From assembly GCA_018806915.1 (NCBI GenBank), contig JAGKQI010000081.1:682001-746000 (forward strand): DNA of 64,000 bases, read 5' to 3'. The notes below the pieces were generated by a model. It was not told where the DNA came from, did not search any database, and worked only from the letters and a program-made list of their open reading frames with translations. Positions 53,057 through 62,981 of this stretch are shown piece after piece. Numbering within the stretch: the first letter of the stretch is position 1; each line of letters begins with the position of its first letter. A program made the position numbers and the translations under genes. This stretch comes from Phytophthora colocasiae. Its lineage: Eukaryota > Oomycota > Peronosporomycetes > Peronosporales > Peronosporaceae.

Positions 53057-53546
53057 CTACCATTGGTACATTGCAAGCACGAGCCTTCGCTATTAATACT
53101 GACGCCAATGTACATATACATATACGTGAAATGCATGCTGTAGAACGTCGTGCGGGTGCATGTAGTGTTATCTGCGTGAGGGGTTCATTTGGCTAAGTCA
53201 TACTTTGACGGCCTAACTTGAGAGCGTCACGTGTTGCATGGTTCAAAACAGATGATCAATCGGCAGATCTTGCTTCTGTGCTACCATCAGGGAGAACGAG
53301 TACATACATGTAATGACGCGAAGGAAGGGCTCTCAGCAAGAATATTAATTAATAAGGAGGTTACTGGGTACAGGAACTTTGTTCTCACGCTGTCTTCCAA
53401 TAATCGACTGTCGTTGGATATCTATACCTTTTCGAGATTGCAACGCTGCTTTTACAGTACCTACACATGCAGGTCTCCAGAAGACTAACTTTTTGTAATC
53501 CTTGAACTACATTTCATGATGATCTGTCCGCCAGCATAATATGCTA
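53057..53546. other. Spacer
   Basis: No gene seen. TACATGTA at 53305. The imperfect palindrome AGCATAATATGCT lies at 53533-53545. Confidence 0.4.
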
Positions 53547-53603
53547 GTGTAGATGTAGGCTACGTGGTAGCATATTATGCTACCACGTAGCCTACATCTA
53601 CAC
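53547..53603. repeat. Perfect 57-base palindrome
   Basis: 28-base arms pair without mismatch around a single T at 53575 (arm starts GTGTAGATGTAGGC). It lies just outside the Gypsy-2 LTR. Confidence 0.9.
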
Positions 53604-53639
53604 AACAGAAAAGCAAAAAGAGTGAATTTGTCCTCATTC

Positions 53640-53863
53640 GGCAATTTGTGCCACGCACCTCCCTTGTCGGGGTCGGTACCTGTGGCTGTTAGATGAGTAC
53701 GGTCCTGAGTGGGGTCTAGAAGTAGAGTAGAGAAGAGTAAGTCCTTGAGTAAATGCAATACACGTAGATTTCTTGTTCTTGTTCTTCACTTGACTAGGGA
53801 AATTCGTAACTAACTAGAGAAAAATGAAAAGCGCAGTATGGTACCACGCCCTTGGGGGTGACA
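53640..53863 (-). repeat. Probable 3' LTR of Gypsy-2
   Basis: On the minus strand the purine run GGGTAAGAGGTGAGG is followed at 53863 by TGTCACCCCC, a plausible polypurine tract and LTR start. The far end is a guess near GTGGCACA (about 53644). With only one LTR in the window, the borders cannot be proved. Confidence 0.45.
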
Positions 53864-53984
53864 CCTCACCTCTTACCCTCACCGGGCACCGCCGGCATGC
53901 CCTCCGTCCTTGCAGTCCCTCTTCGCAAGGAGCTCAGTCTCACTTAACTCCAACCTTGGACCTCCACGTCGCCTCCTAGCGCCA

Positions 53985-55313
53985 TCATTTCGGGAAGTCG
54001 CCTCCTCGAAGGCCGAGTACCATTGGAACGGTACCCTGGCCAGAGTCACCCAGACGCCGAGGCCGCTTGGGTCTTTTCGTAGCCCGACCGGGGTCCAACA
54101 CCGCTGGATTAACCCCTTCAATCCCGGATACGGGACATTCCCCCCGACTAGAAGTCCGCCGTCCTCGGAGGACGCCGTGTTGCCAACAATGGACCTCGTC
54201 GGCCATCCCCCTCAAGCGTTCCGCCATGCCCAAGTCAGCGTCCGAAGCGTTCTCACGAACAAGGTGGCGCCGCGCCTTAGAGGGAACGCTATTAGCTTCG
54301 CTCTCCGACTCTTCTTCAGAAGAAGAGGAGGCTTCAACTTCCCCGACACCAGGAGCCTCACCTCGAGTCCGGACGGCTGGTTTCTTTAAACGCAAAATGC
54401 TGTCTTCTTCCGCGCGGTAACGCTCCGAAGCGTTCCGCTGAACGCTGTCCAAAGCGTCTTCAATAATCCCACGAGGGGCTATCTTCCGCAGCCGCCCATC
54501 TCGGTCTCCAAGGCGCCATCCATGAGTGACCAGTCCGACCACTCCTACGATCTGAGTGACCAGGAATCCCTGGGCCGTCCAATTCCAGTAATAGCTCGAG
54601 ACATTGAGGACCACCAGCGCAACGACGACCCCCAAGGCTCCGCACGACACGAACTCCAAGACATCGTACAGCAACATCGGGATATGGATGACCATAGATA
54701 GAGAGAGAAGCGTTGCCCAGCACAAGCCCTGGACGCCCCCATACACACGCTTCCACGCATTGGCACACCCTTCCTTCCACGCCAGACAATAGCGTTCTAT
54801 CGACGCGCAAGTTTCCAGCACAAGGTCAGGACCGTACTCGCCAAACGTCACTTGGAACGCAACCCACCAGCTCCTATGCACTCGCCCGTATCTCCCGTAC
54901 TCCAAAGCGTTCTGCTCCAGCACCTGTACAGGGACCGCGAAGAAGGTACTCCATAAAGCGTACCCGTAGGCGAGTCCGTGAAGTTGTCGGAGAGACGGGT
55001 TCCGGAGCACCTCTTGATAACGAGAGGTATAGTCTAGCGACATGCCACCATTCAACCGTGTCACTCTCCAAACTTCAGTGCAGAATGTCCAGATCACGTC
55101 ACGCAAGGGCGTCGTCACGATCCACGCGACAACCGTTCCTATATACACAGGTAGGAGCTCGAACCGTGCATATTCTGCCCATACATAGCTGGCCCACGCT
55201 TCCATGAGCGTTCGCGCCTCAGCTCCGCTTCTTCCAGCAAAAGGAGAAATGAGTAGCGCATTGCGTATGTGATCCTTGCACGCCCCGCCGCACTCCAAGT
55301 AGCTTAACGGCAA
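53985..55313 (-). CDS. Gypsy-2 multi-pass membrane protein in the env position
   Basis: 442 codons, intact. Four or five hydrophobic segments lie in residues 50-290 (VYIGTVVAWIVTTPL, YALWSTFFAVPVQVL, ATLLSLSMVIHIPMLLYDVL, CGALGVVVALVVLNV, LVTQIVGVVGLV). After them comes a cytosol-like tail with an acidic Ser/Glu run (ASSSSEEESESEANS) and basic stretches (KRPKRPRR). It is sense to pol and sits between the antisense ORF and the 3' LTR, where errantivirus-like elements carry env. However, it has no signal peptide, furin-like site or fusion peptide that I can see, so a classical envelope is not supported. Word bias matches pol. Function unknown. Confidence 0.6.
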   Translation of the reverse strand: MPLSYLECGGACKDHIRNALLISPFAGRSGAEARTLMEAWASYVWAEYARFELLPVYIGTVVAWIVTTPLRDVIWTFCTEVWRVTRLNGGMSLDYTSRYQEVLRNPSLRQLHGLAYGYALWSTFFAVPVQVLEQNALEYGRYGRVHRSWWVAFQVTFGEYGPDLVLETCASIERYCLAWKEGCANAWKRVYGGVQGLCWATLLSLSMVIHIPMLLYDVLEFVSCGALGVVVALVVLNVSSYYWNWTAQGFLVTQIVGVVGLVTHGWRLGDRDGRLRKIAPRGIIEDALDSVQRNASERYRAEEDSILRLKKPAVRTRGEAPGVGEVEASSSSEEESESEANSVPSKARRHLVRENASDADLGMAERLRGMADEVHCWQHGVLRGRRTSSRGECPVSGIEGVNPAVLDPGRATKRPKRPRRLGDSGQGTVPMVLGLRGGDFPK

Positions 55314-55519
55314 TCTGGTGTCATCAAGGGTCCGCCCTGCAGATGCAGGTTTTCAGTTTCCGGCAACTTCAACTGGCAGCCATAAAGTAGGCCCAACCTA
55401 TCGGTCTCTCGAAGTCTCTTTTCCTAAAATTTGCCAAATTTTGATGCGCCAGGTCCCATAAGGAACCGTCTCCAGTTCTTCTCATTCGGCAACTTTCCTC
55501 TCGCCATACAGTCCTTACC

Positions 55520-57430
55520 ATGGGTAAATCCCGTCTCCCTTCCGACGAGCAGAAGCTGCTGAAGCGGCTCATGGAGCGCTACGCAGAGGAGGAATCCGAC
55601 ACGGAAGATGCAGCCACGGTCGGTGCCCAAGAAGCGTTCTGGTCTGAGATGCGCGAAGTGTTGAGCGTTAACGAGAGTTCCGCCGGGCTGGACATTCTGG
55701 ATGACGTCGCAGAAGCAGTGATTGACCAGACCGGGGCGGCTTCGGACGCATTTAGCGGCCCCATCCTCATCCTCCCCAAGCCCACGCGTCAAAAGGCCAG
55801 CAGGCGTCCCGAAAACCATCCGCGGTTTGCCAATAACAGTTCCAAGACTTCTTCGTCCACCGAGTCGTCGCCTAAGAACGCTCCGAGGTCCAAGCCAAAG
55901 TCGCCCAAGAAGAGGAAGGAGCGGTCTACAGGTGGGTCGTCGGCGTCGCAGTCGTCGCCTCGCAAAACTCCATACTTTACAGAAGCGTTGGCGGATACTA
56001 CGCCTCAAGAAATTCGCGACGACTTGGAGGATTTGTATCGTCGAGCGGCTCGTTCGGACCGTTCCACTTTCCAATTAGCGTTCCCCTGGGAGGGTTCTCG
56101 TCTCTGGTATGACCCAGAGGAATACCCTCACGTGTATACGGCTCACTGGCGTTGGTGGAATCGTGACCGGCAGGTGTTCTTTGACTGGCAGCTTCACGTC
56201 CCGCTGAAAACTCAAGCCGCCCAGACTCGTCGCAGGAAGCAGAAGATGGAGGCGGCCGCACGTCGCATCGAGTTTCTCTCCTTCTGTATCAAGACTTGGG
56301 GCTTTTATAATTTCTTGGAGCTTATGGAGAATTGCGACGACTCGAGGACTTTGATGTGGTGGGGAGGTCAGCCAGGGCGCAATCAGTCTCGAGGGCCCGG
56401 ATACCATGGACCAGTGATCGAAAGCCTCCCGTTCCTCCGCCGACGCGACGCCGCGGAGTACGCTTCCAAGGTCAAGAACGCTTTGAAACCGTTCAAGTTG
56501 AACGAAGGTGGCTTCACAAGCGTTACTAATCTGTTGCTATGGGCCGATGCCTTGGATCCTGACCATCATCGCCCCGAAAGTCGTCTCGACGATCGAGCCC
56601 TCGCTCTCGTCCTCATCGATCTTCAGTCAGACCGCCAGCCCCGCCCCGGCTGGGCAAACAGCAACAAGGATGGCGTGTGGGCGGTCCTTCGCAAGTGCAC
56701 TCGGATTATCGACTTGGCTAGAGTCCTCGTCAAGCAGTTGCAAGATGGGACGTATAAGACGCCCGTCGTTAAGGCCTTCGACCCCAAGGAGATCAAGTCT
56801 TCCTACGACCAGTTCAAGATCAAGGGTTGTCCTTCAGCGCATGGGTCGGGAAGTATAGCAGCGAGTCGTATGGTACCAACTTTCTACAAGGCAGCCAAGC
56901 CCAAGTCGGCCAAGACCAGAGCGAACGACCTTAGCGTGGCCCCAGACTCCTCCACGGGAACGACGGCCACGCCTTCCAAGAATCCCAAGTCCGCCGGATC
57001 CAAGTCCACTCAGGCCCCTCCGAGCAAGACCGTTCCCGGGAACGCTTCGAGTTCCGACTCAAGTTCGGCAACCAGCAAGTCCCAGGACGCCTCCCCAGCC
57101 GAGTCCTCCCCGAAGGATACCTCGTCCAGCGGGTCCGAGCCGAAGCCGTCGCCAGTCAGCAAGCCGGCAGCCGGTCCTCCCAGCAGCCCTCCGGCATCGC
57201 CTCACTCGTCACCCAAGCCGAAGCCCAAGGACGGGGCTTCAGGGTCCGGTAAGAAGTCGGCTTCTTCCCCCCAATCGGGCGACAACTCTGAGGACGAGGC
57301 CAGTGACGAGAGCGACAGCGAGGCCAGCGACAACGACGACGAGGTCTCTGACTACGAGCCGCACTCCGACTCGGAAGAAGAGAAGCCGCCGGCCAAGAAG
57401 CAGAAGGTCCAGGACTCGTCGGCTTCGTAG
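55520..57430 (+). CDS. Gypsy-2 antisense ORF, unknown protein
   Basis: 636 codons without a break, transcribed towards pol. The N-terminal 150 residues are acidic and Ser/Lys-rich. Residues about 170-420 look folded, rich in Trp and Arg (FQLAFPWEGSRLWYDPEEY, HWRWWNRDRQVFFDWQLH, RRIEFLSFCIKTWGFYNFL, DAAEYASKVKNALKPFKL, LARVLVKQLQDGTYKTPVV). The last 210 residues are Ser/Pro/Asp/Glu-rich and end with a basic patch (KKQKVQDSSAS) that could be a nuclear signal. No family recognised; a capsid-like or nucleic-acid-binding role is only a guess. It ends 275 bases from the end of pol, tail to tail. The same arrangement is seen in Gypsy-1. Confidence 0.65.
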   Translation: MGKSRLPSDEQKLLKRLMERYAEEESDTEDAATVGAQEAFWSEMREVLSVNESSAGLDILDDVAEAVIDQTGAASDAFSGPILILPKPTRQKASRRPENHPRFANNSSKTSSSTESSPKNAPRSKPKSPKKRKERSTGGSSASQSSPRKTPYFTEALADTTPQEIRDDLEDLYRRAARSDRSTFQLAFPWEGSRLWYDPEEYPHVYTAHWRWWNRDRQVFFDWQLHVPLKTQAAQTRRRKQKMEAAARRIEFLSFCIKTWGFYNFLELMENCDDSRTLMWWGGQPGRNQSRGPGYHGPVIESLPFLRRRDAAEYASKVKNALKPFKLNEGGFTSVTNLLLWADALDPDHHRPESRLDDRALALVLIDLQSDRQPRPGWANSNKDGVWAVLRKCTRIIDLARVLVKQLQDGTYKTPVVKAFDPKEIKSSYDQFKIKGCPSAHGSGSIAASRMVPTFYKAAKPKSAKTRANDLSVAPDSSTGTTATPSKNPKSAGSKSTQAPPSKTVPGNASSSDSSSATSKSQDASPAESSPKDTSSSGSEPKPSPVSKPAAGPPSSPPASPHSSPKPKPKDGASGSGKKSASSPQSGDNSEDEASDESDSEASDNDDEVSDYEPHSDSEEEKPPAKKQKVQDSSAS

Positions 57431-57579
57431 GTCCCTAATTGCCCGTTTCATTCTTTCATCTTTTCATGTTCAGGAACGGTAGCTTAGCGTTCTCCACTTA
57501 AGCGTAATAACCGTAATTTCCATATCCACTAAGCGTCCCCGATATCGTTCCCAAATTCGTAATTCCCCAAAAATATAAA

Positions 57580-57596
57580 CACGGCTTCCAGCCGTG
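57580..57596. terminator. Hairpin between convergent ORFs
   Basis: CACGGCT TCC AGCCGTG forms a 7-base stem and 3-base loop, followed by CAATAAAA on the plus strand. It lies between the stops of the antisense ORF and pol and may mark 3' ends; the function is inferred. Confidence 0.4.
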
Positions 57597-57705
57597 CGCG
57601 CAATAAAAGTAATTCAAATCCAAAGTTCCCCACGGAGAACAACCGTTCCTTTCACCTCCCTTCTCCCGTCTTGACCCTACTCAGAGCAAGACCAGCTACG
57701 CTCCT

Positions 57706-60700
57706 TTAGAAGAGCATGCTATCCTCGTCGACAGCGACGTTGGCCTCTGCTAACCGTGCACTGCGACGAAGTTCAGGGAGTCCCTTCTCCTTGCGTCGAG
57801 CGTTCTCGAACGCTTTGATCAGAACGTCGTAGTTCGGGAGAAGCGTTCCAGCAGGCCTCCACGCGACCTCGTAGGTGGCTAAGAGCACCAAGTATTGCGA
57901 GACGCCCTTCTCCTTCCTCCTAGCCAGAATGTCCACTACCGGCGTGTCAGCCCCCGACAGAGCCGTCTCCTCACCCCCAATTACTAAGCGTTCCACATAA
58001 CTCGTAGAAGGGAGGTCGTCTTCCTCGAGTGGACCCTCGTCGTCGACACCCGGCTGGCTGACGATCCCATCCGGTACTTCTGTAGGGAACGGTCTGCTCC
58101 ACCGTCCCTGGAAACGCTTCAGGCGATTCACATTGATGCTCACCACGCGGTTGGGGTGCGAAGGGATCGCAATTCGGTAAGTGTTCTCCCCCACGGTACT
58201 CACGACACGGTACGGACCGTGCCAAGAGAACGCTAATTTCTTGGTCGTGCGTTCGCCTCGACGAGCACGGAAGTATTGGTACACCCACACCGGGTCCCCC
58301 ACTTCAAACTTGGTCTCCACTCGGCCCGGTCGGAGGACATACCGGTCTTGGGCTTTTAGTAGTTGTCGCTCAACCATTCGTCGAGTGTCCCTCAGAGAGA
58401 GATAAAGACGTCGACGGTACGCGGCGACTTCGTTACTCTTCCACTTGTTGTCCGTGTTCAGGAACGCTAAGTCCAGCGGGAGCACGGGGTCTCGGCCATA
58501 AAGGCTAAAGAACGGTGAGTCCTTCAGCGACTCATGATAGGAAGTCCGGTACGCAAACAGGACCCGAGGCAGATACAGATCCCAATCGGTCTGCGCTTCG
58601 TTCACAAACATTTTCAGCATTCCAATAAGCGTTCCATTGAAGCGTTCCACAAGCCCTTGGGTCTGCGGGTGGTAAGCTGCCCCGAACAACTTCTTAATAC
58701 CAAGCGTCTCGTAGAAGGATCTAGCCAGCTCCGAGATGAAGTTGGACCCTTGGTCGCTCAACAACCGTTCCGGGACTCCGTGTCTCGAAATGACCTCGTT
58801 CACCATAGTTTCCACAAACGTTACCGTGTCTAAAGCTCCGATAGCGAACGCTTCCACCCATCGAGTGAAATAGTCGGCGAACACTAGAATAAATTTGTTT
58901 CCACGAGGCGTGGTTACCAACGGTCCAATAGCGTCCACCACCAGTAGAGAGAACGGTCCCGACAGTTCCTGGACCGGCATCCTCTGCATCAAACCGTTCT
59001 TCCAAGGACGGTACCCTTTTCCACTTCCGCACACCGTGCACTCCCTGACGTACTCAGCCACATCACTTTTCCATCCATGCCAGAACGCATGTTTCCTAAC
59101 CTTGTCCAGCGTTTTCGTAACGCCTACGTGCGCCGCTAGCACGTCGGTATGACAGTGGTGTAGAACGGTAGAAATGAACGGTAACGGTATAACCGGAACT
59201 TCGATAGAGCTAGCAGGCCCGGCTCGAGCCTTGAGGTAGACTTTTCTCATCAGCACGCCGTTCTTCACTTCATAATTAGGCGCCATAAGAAGCGTCCGCG
59301 CCCTCAACTGCGGGTCGAGGGCCAATGCACCATCCTTCAAATAGGCGATCATTGCCATGATCCAAGGGGTACGCTTCTGCTCCTCGACGAAGCGTTCCTG
59401 CTGAAGTCCAAACAAGTCCACCGGCGAAACCATTAGCTGTTCCTCGGGAGCGTTCGGGTGGGAGCGCCGAGGCGACCCCCCGACTTCAGTGGAACCCCGT
59501 CCCTCTCGCGTGGCTTCCGAGGCTCCAGCAGGAAGCGTTCCATCGACCGGAACCGTTCCGACTTCCGGAACCGTTCCCGGATCAGCGTTCCTAACCTCTC
59601 CTTCTTCCTCGGAACCGTTCCCATCGGAACGCGCTTCGTTCAGCAAGTCAGCCATTGTCACGGCGTTGATGGTGTCGGCGTGCAGCCGTGAAAGTCCATC
59701 CACGTGGCCCATCGCGGTCCCCGGTTTATGGAATACTTTGAAGCGTAGCTGCGAGAGCTCCATCGCCCAGCGTGCCAGTTTAGCGTTACTGGTACGGTTC
59801 TTCTCGTCGAATACCCACGTCAACGCCTTGTGGTCCGTATACAAATCGAACTCGCGACGATCCAAATAACAACGGAACTTCCTCGTGGCCCACACGATCC
59901 CCCAACATTCGATCTCTGAGGTTCCGTTGGTCTTGTTGACCCAATTCTTCTCGGATCCGACAAGCAATTTGCTTGCGTACGCTACCACACGCTCCCGTCC
60001 GTCCACGGTCTGCATGAGGCACGCTCCAATAGCCATCGTGGAAGAGTCCACGTACAATTTGAAACGCTTCGAGAAATCCGGGTACACCAGGATCGGGGGT
60101 TCCACCAGCCTCCGTTTCAATTGTCGGAACGCTGACTCACAGTCCTCTGACCACTCGAACGGAACGCCTTTTCCTTTTAAGCGTTCTATGGGAGCGGTGA
60201 TCGCAGCGTACCCCGGAATGTACCGTCGGAAATAACTAGTCAGTCCTAGGAACGCTCGAACGGTATGCAAGTCGTGCGGGTTCTTCAAAGTCATCACCGA
60301 CTTCACCTTCTCCGGGTTGGGCAGTATCCCTGAAGGCGTTACTATGTGCCCTAGGAACGCTACCTGGTCGCGTCCCCACTTGCACTTCTTCATTTTGAGT
60401 TTAAACCCTGCCGCACGGAACCGTTCCAAGACTTGTTTTAACCGTACCAAGTGGGTAGGAAAGTCCTCGCTGAACACCACACAATCATCGAGATACACCA
60501 AGCAAGTTCGCCACTTAAGATCCACTAGCACGTTCTCCATTAGTCGCTCGAAAGCCGGCACCGCGTTGCACAAGCCAAAGGGCATCACCAACCACTCGAA
60601 CAGTCCGTACTTGCAAGTGAACGCTGTTTTCTCCACGCTTCCTTTTGCCATCGGAACGTTCCAATACCCGGAGGCGATGTCCATAGTAGAGAACAGTTTA

Positions 60701-62973
60701 GCGTTCCCTAGAACGTCCAATATGTCATCAATAAGCGGCATCGGGTAGCAGTCCTTAATCGTAACGGCGTTCAGCCTCCGGTAGTCAATGCAGAAGCGTA
60801 TGCCCCCATCAGGTTTCCGTATCATAAGCACCGGACTCGCCCATGGGCTCGAAGACGGTTGTATTATCCCCAAATCGAGGTATTGCTGAATCTCAGCTTC
60901 CATCACATCACCTTCGGCCTTAGAAACCCGGTACGGTCTCTGCTTGATTGGGGCGTTGTCTCCCGTATCTATAGAGAACTCTAGAAGGTTGGTCCGACCC
61001 GGCTTCATCGAGGTTTCCACGAACATGTCAGCGAAGGACTCCAATAGAGAAGAGAACAGCCCTTGCTGCTCAGAGCTCAACTTCGATCCCGTAAAGTCCA
61101 CCTTAAACTCTTGTCGTAACGCTTCATCCAAGGCAGGCATGGGGTCTCGGGACGGTTCAGAACGCGAACTAACCGTTCCCAGCACGGAACTCACCCAATC
61201 AGTTCCATTTGCGGAAGCGTTCTTGTCATCCTCGTTGTCCTTCTCGTAAGTAAAGGCGGTCGCCGGCACTACCGTAGCCGCGGCGATAAGCGTTCCCTTT
61301 TTAATGATCACGTCCTCTTCTGAAGCGTTACACACTTCCACCACGACCTTGCCTCCCTTCACAGTACACAGCGTTCGAGCAACCTTCACTGTGTCATCCA
61401 AATCCACATATCCTTCGACGAGCACAGTAGAGTCATCGGCCGCTTTTCCTTGCACATCGGTCACCACCAACGCTTGCCCCCCAGGACATAACCGTACCGT
61501 AGAGCTAATACGAGTGGTGTACATTTCCTCCACCCGAGGCGACCCGATGGCGAACGCTTCTCCCGTATCCTTAAGCGTTACCGTACTTTCATCCAGGTCG
61601 ACGACGGCTCGGTACGCTCTAAGCGTGTCCGTTCCGAGGATTACATCAACATGCAGCTTCTCGATCACCACAAAAGGCCGAATTAACTCCTTCGACCCCA
61701 GTCGCATGGGCAGGCGGACGATTCCCTTAACTCGTAACGCTTGACCCGACACGCCTTTCAATTCCTGGGGGTACGGTTCCAATGGAGCGTCCGTCATCCC
61801 CAGCCTCTTCAGTACACGGTTGTCAATTAGACTGGCAACTGCCCCCGAGTCGATGAGCATAGCAGTAGGTAGGCAGTCAATATAGCCCGTAGAGACGGCC
61901 TCCACCCCACCCACAGAACCGATAATACGTTTGCCTTCTGGAACGACGGCGTCGTCTCCATCTTCGCTGAGCACTTCGGAGCCAGACATCTCGCTTGATT
62001 CCTTCTGCTCAGGATTCTTGGCTGTCGCATCCGACACGGCGTGGGCGTACTCGTACATGCCTCCCGGCTGATCTTCACTTGAGCTAAGCGTTCCCAACGC
62101 TTCGGAACGGTTAGCAAGTAACGCAGAATGGTCAAATCGGACGTTGCAGATGCGACCTCGTCGCGAAGAACGCTTAGACAAAATGCGACACAGTTCGCAC
62201 GTAGGAGTACGATCCGTTAGCTTCCTGCGAATCCCCTCTGAGTCCAACACGTATCGGTACTTAATTCCTTGTATCAAAATGTCCACGATACTCTTCTCCA
62301 AGTGATCCACGGAACGCTCCAAGTACGCCCTTGCCCGCATTTCAAGCTCCTTCTCCTTCAGAAGGAACTCCCGGCTATACTTCTCGCGGGGATCTCTCCG
62401 GTCACTCAGTTTCATCTGGCAGGTGCCGCACGGCCGAGGGTCTAACGTCTCCTCCTCGAACACTAGTTGGTGGACGATTCGTCGAATAAATCCTCTCCAT
62501 TGGTGTCGAACGCTTCGACGTGCCTTCTCGGGAACGCTTGATAACCGCTCCGTAATTTCTCTAGGCTTTCGGTTCACAAGAGGGAGTCCAATGTTGTCGA
62601 GAATCGTCACTGGGTCCGCCTTCTCCTTAGGCTTCGCAAACTTCTTCGCCCTAGCCTTTTCACGCTTATGAGACCTTCGATGTTTCTTCTTCCTCCCAGG
62701 GTAATCCTTCGCGTCCAAGTATCCATCAGCGTTATACAGAACGCTTGCTACAGCGTTCCCATCGGTCGGAGTTTCACTAAAGTTTCGGTTCGCACGCTTG
62801 GCAGCTTCGGACGACGCTAGCGTAGAAGCGTACCATCTTATCCAGTACTCAGGGGTGGACAGTTCTCCAGGCGAAGAATCTCGCGTCCTCTCAAGGGTTT
62901 CTTCCGGTACATTGAGAATACAACTCAACTCAGTCAACGATAGCTCCTTCTTCTGTTCAGCACTGGCCTTCAT
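57706..62973 (-). CDS. pol: Gypsy-2 Pol polyprotein, intact
   Basis: 1755 codons. A basic, Cys-containing N-terminal part (CGTCQMKL, CELCRIL) leads to an aspartic protease (AMLIDSGAVASLID, about 370), RT (SPWASPVLMIRKPDGGIRF, MPFGLCNAVPAFERLM, YLDD near 828), RNase H (LYVDSSTMAIGACLMQ near 975, YTDHKALTWVF), integrase zinc finger (HHCHTD...CTVCGSGKG, about 1272-1313) and integrase core with Asp in VVDAIGPL (about 1347), Asp in LSDQGSNFIS (about 1407) and Glu in LVERFNG (about 1443). The end resembles a degenerate chromodomain (QYLVLLATYEVAWRPAGTLL, LIKAFENARRK). All catalytic residues are present, so this copy may be functional. The ORF starts nine bases after the stop of the preceding ORF, in another frame, which suggests reinitiation or frameshifting. 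Confidence 0.95.
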   Translation of the reverse strand: MKASAEQKKELSLTELSCILNVPEETLERTRDSSPGELSTPEYWIRWYASTLASSEAAKRANRNFSETPTDGNAVASVLYNADGYLDAKDYPGRKKKHRRSHKREKARAKKFAKPKEKADPVTILDNIGLPLVNRKPREITERLSSVPEKARRSVRHQWRGFIRRIVHQLVFEEETLDPRPCGTCQMKLSDRRDPREKYSREFLLKEKELEMRARAYLERSVDHLEKSIVDILIQGIKYRYVLDSEGIRRKLTDRTPTCELCRILSKRSSRRGRICNVRFDHSALLANRSEALGTLSSSEDQPGGMYEYAHAVSDATAKNPEQKESSEMSGSEVLSEDGDDAVVPEGKRIIGSVGGVEAVSTGYIDCLPTAMLIDSGAVASLIDNRVLKRLGMTDAPLEPYPQELKGVSGQALRVKGIVRLPMRLGSKELIRPFVVIEKLHVDVILGTDTLRAYRAVVDLDESTVTLKDTGEAFAIGSPRVEEMYTTRISSTVRLCPGGQALVVTDVQGKAADDSTVLVEGYVDLDDTVKVARTLCTVKGGKVVVEVCNASEEDVIIKKGTLIAAATVVPATAFTYEKDNEDDKNASANGTDWVSSVLGTVSSRSEPSRDPMPALDEALRQEFKVDFTGSKLSSEQQGLFSSLLESFADMFVETSMKPGRTNLLEFSIDTGDNAPIKQRPYRVSKAEGDVMEAEIQQYLDLGIIQPSSSPWASPVLMIRKPDGGIRFCIDYRRLNAVTIKDCYPMPLIDDILDVLGNAKLFSTMDIASGYWNVPMAKGSVEKTAFTCKYGLFEWLVMPFGLCNAVPAFERLMENVLVDLKWRTCLVYLDDCVVFSEDFPTHLVRLKQVLERFRAAGFKLKMKKCKWGRDQVAFLGHIVTPSGILPNPEKVKSVMTLKNPHDLHTVRAFLGLTSYFRRYIPGYAAITAPIERLKGKGVPFEWSEDCESAFRQLKRRLVEPPILVYPDFSKRFKLYVDSSTMAIGACLMQTVDGRERVVAYASKLLVGSEKNWVNKTNGTSEIECWGIVWATRKFRCYLDRREFDLYTDHKALTWVFDEKNRTSNAKLARWAMELSQLRFKVFHKPGTAMGHVDGLSRLHADTINAVTMADLLNEARSDGNGSEEEGEVRNADPGTVPEVGTVPVDGTLPAGASEATREGRGSTEVGGSPRRSHPNAPEEQLMVSPVDLFGLQQERFVEEQKRTPWIMAMIAYLKDGALALDPQLRARTLLMAPNYEVKNGVLMRKVYLKARAGPASSIEVPVIPLPFISTVLHHCHTDVLAAHVGVTKTLDKVRKHAFWHGWKSDVAEYVRECTVCGSGKGYRPWKNGLMQRMPVQELSGPFSLLVVDAIGPLVTTPRGNKFILVFADYFTRWVEAFAIGALDTVTFVETMVNEVISRHGVPERLLSDQGSNFISELARSFYETLGIKKLFGAAYHPQTQGLVERFNGTLIGMLKMFVNEAQTDWDLYLPRVLFAYRTSYHESLKDSPFFSLYGRDPVLPLDLAFLNTDNKWKSNEVAAYRRRLYLSLRDTRRMVERQLLKAQDRYVLRPGRVETKFEVGDPVWVYQYFRARRGERTTKKLAFSWHGPYRVVSTVGENTYRIAIPSHPNRVVSINVNRLKRFQGRWSRPFPTEVPDGIVSQPGVDDEGPLEEDDLPSTSYVERLVIGGEETALSGADTPVVDILARRKEKGVSQYLVLLATYEVAWRPAGTLLPNYDVLIKAFENARRKEKGLPELRRSARLAEANVAVDEDSMLF

Positions 62974-62981
62974 GCGCCTCT

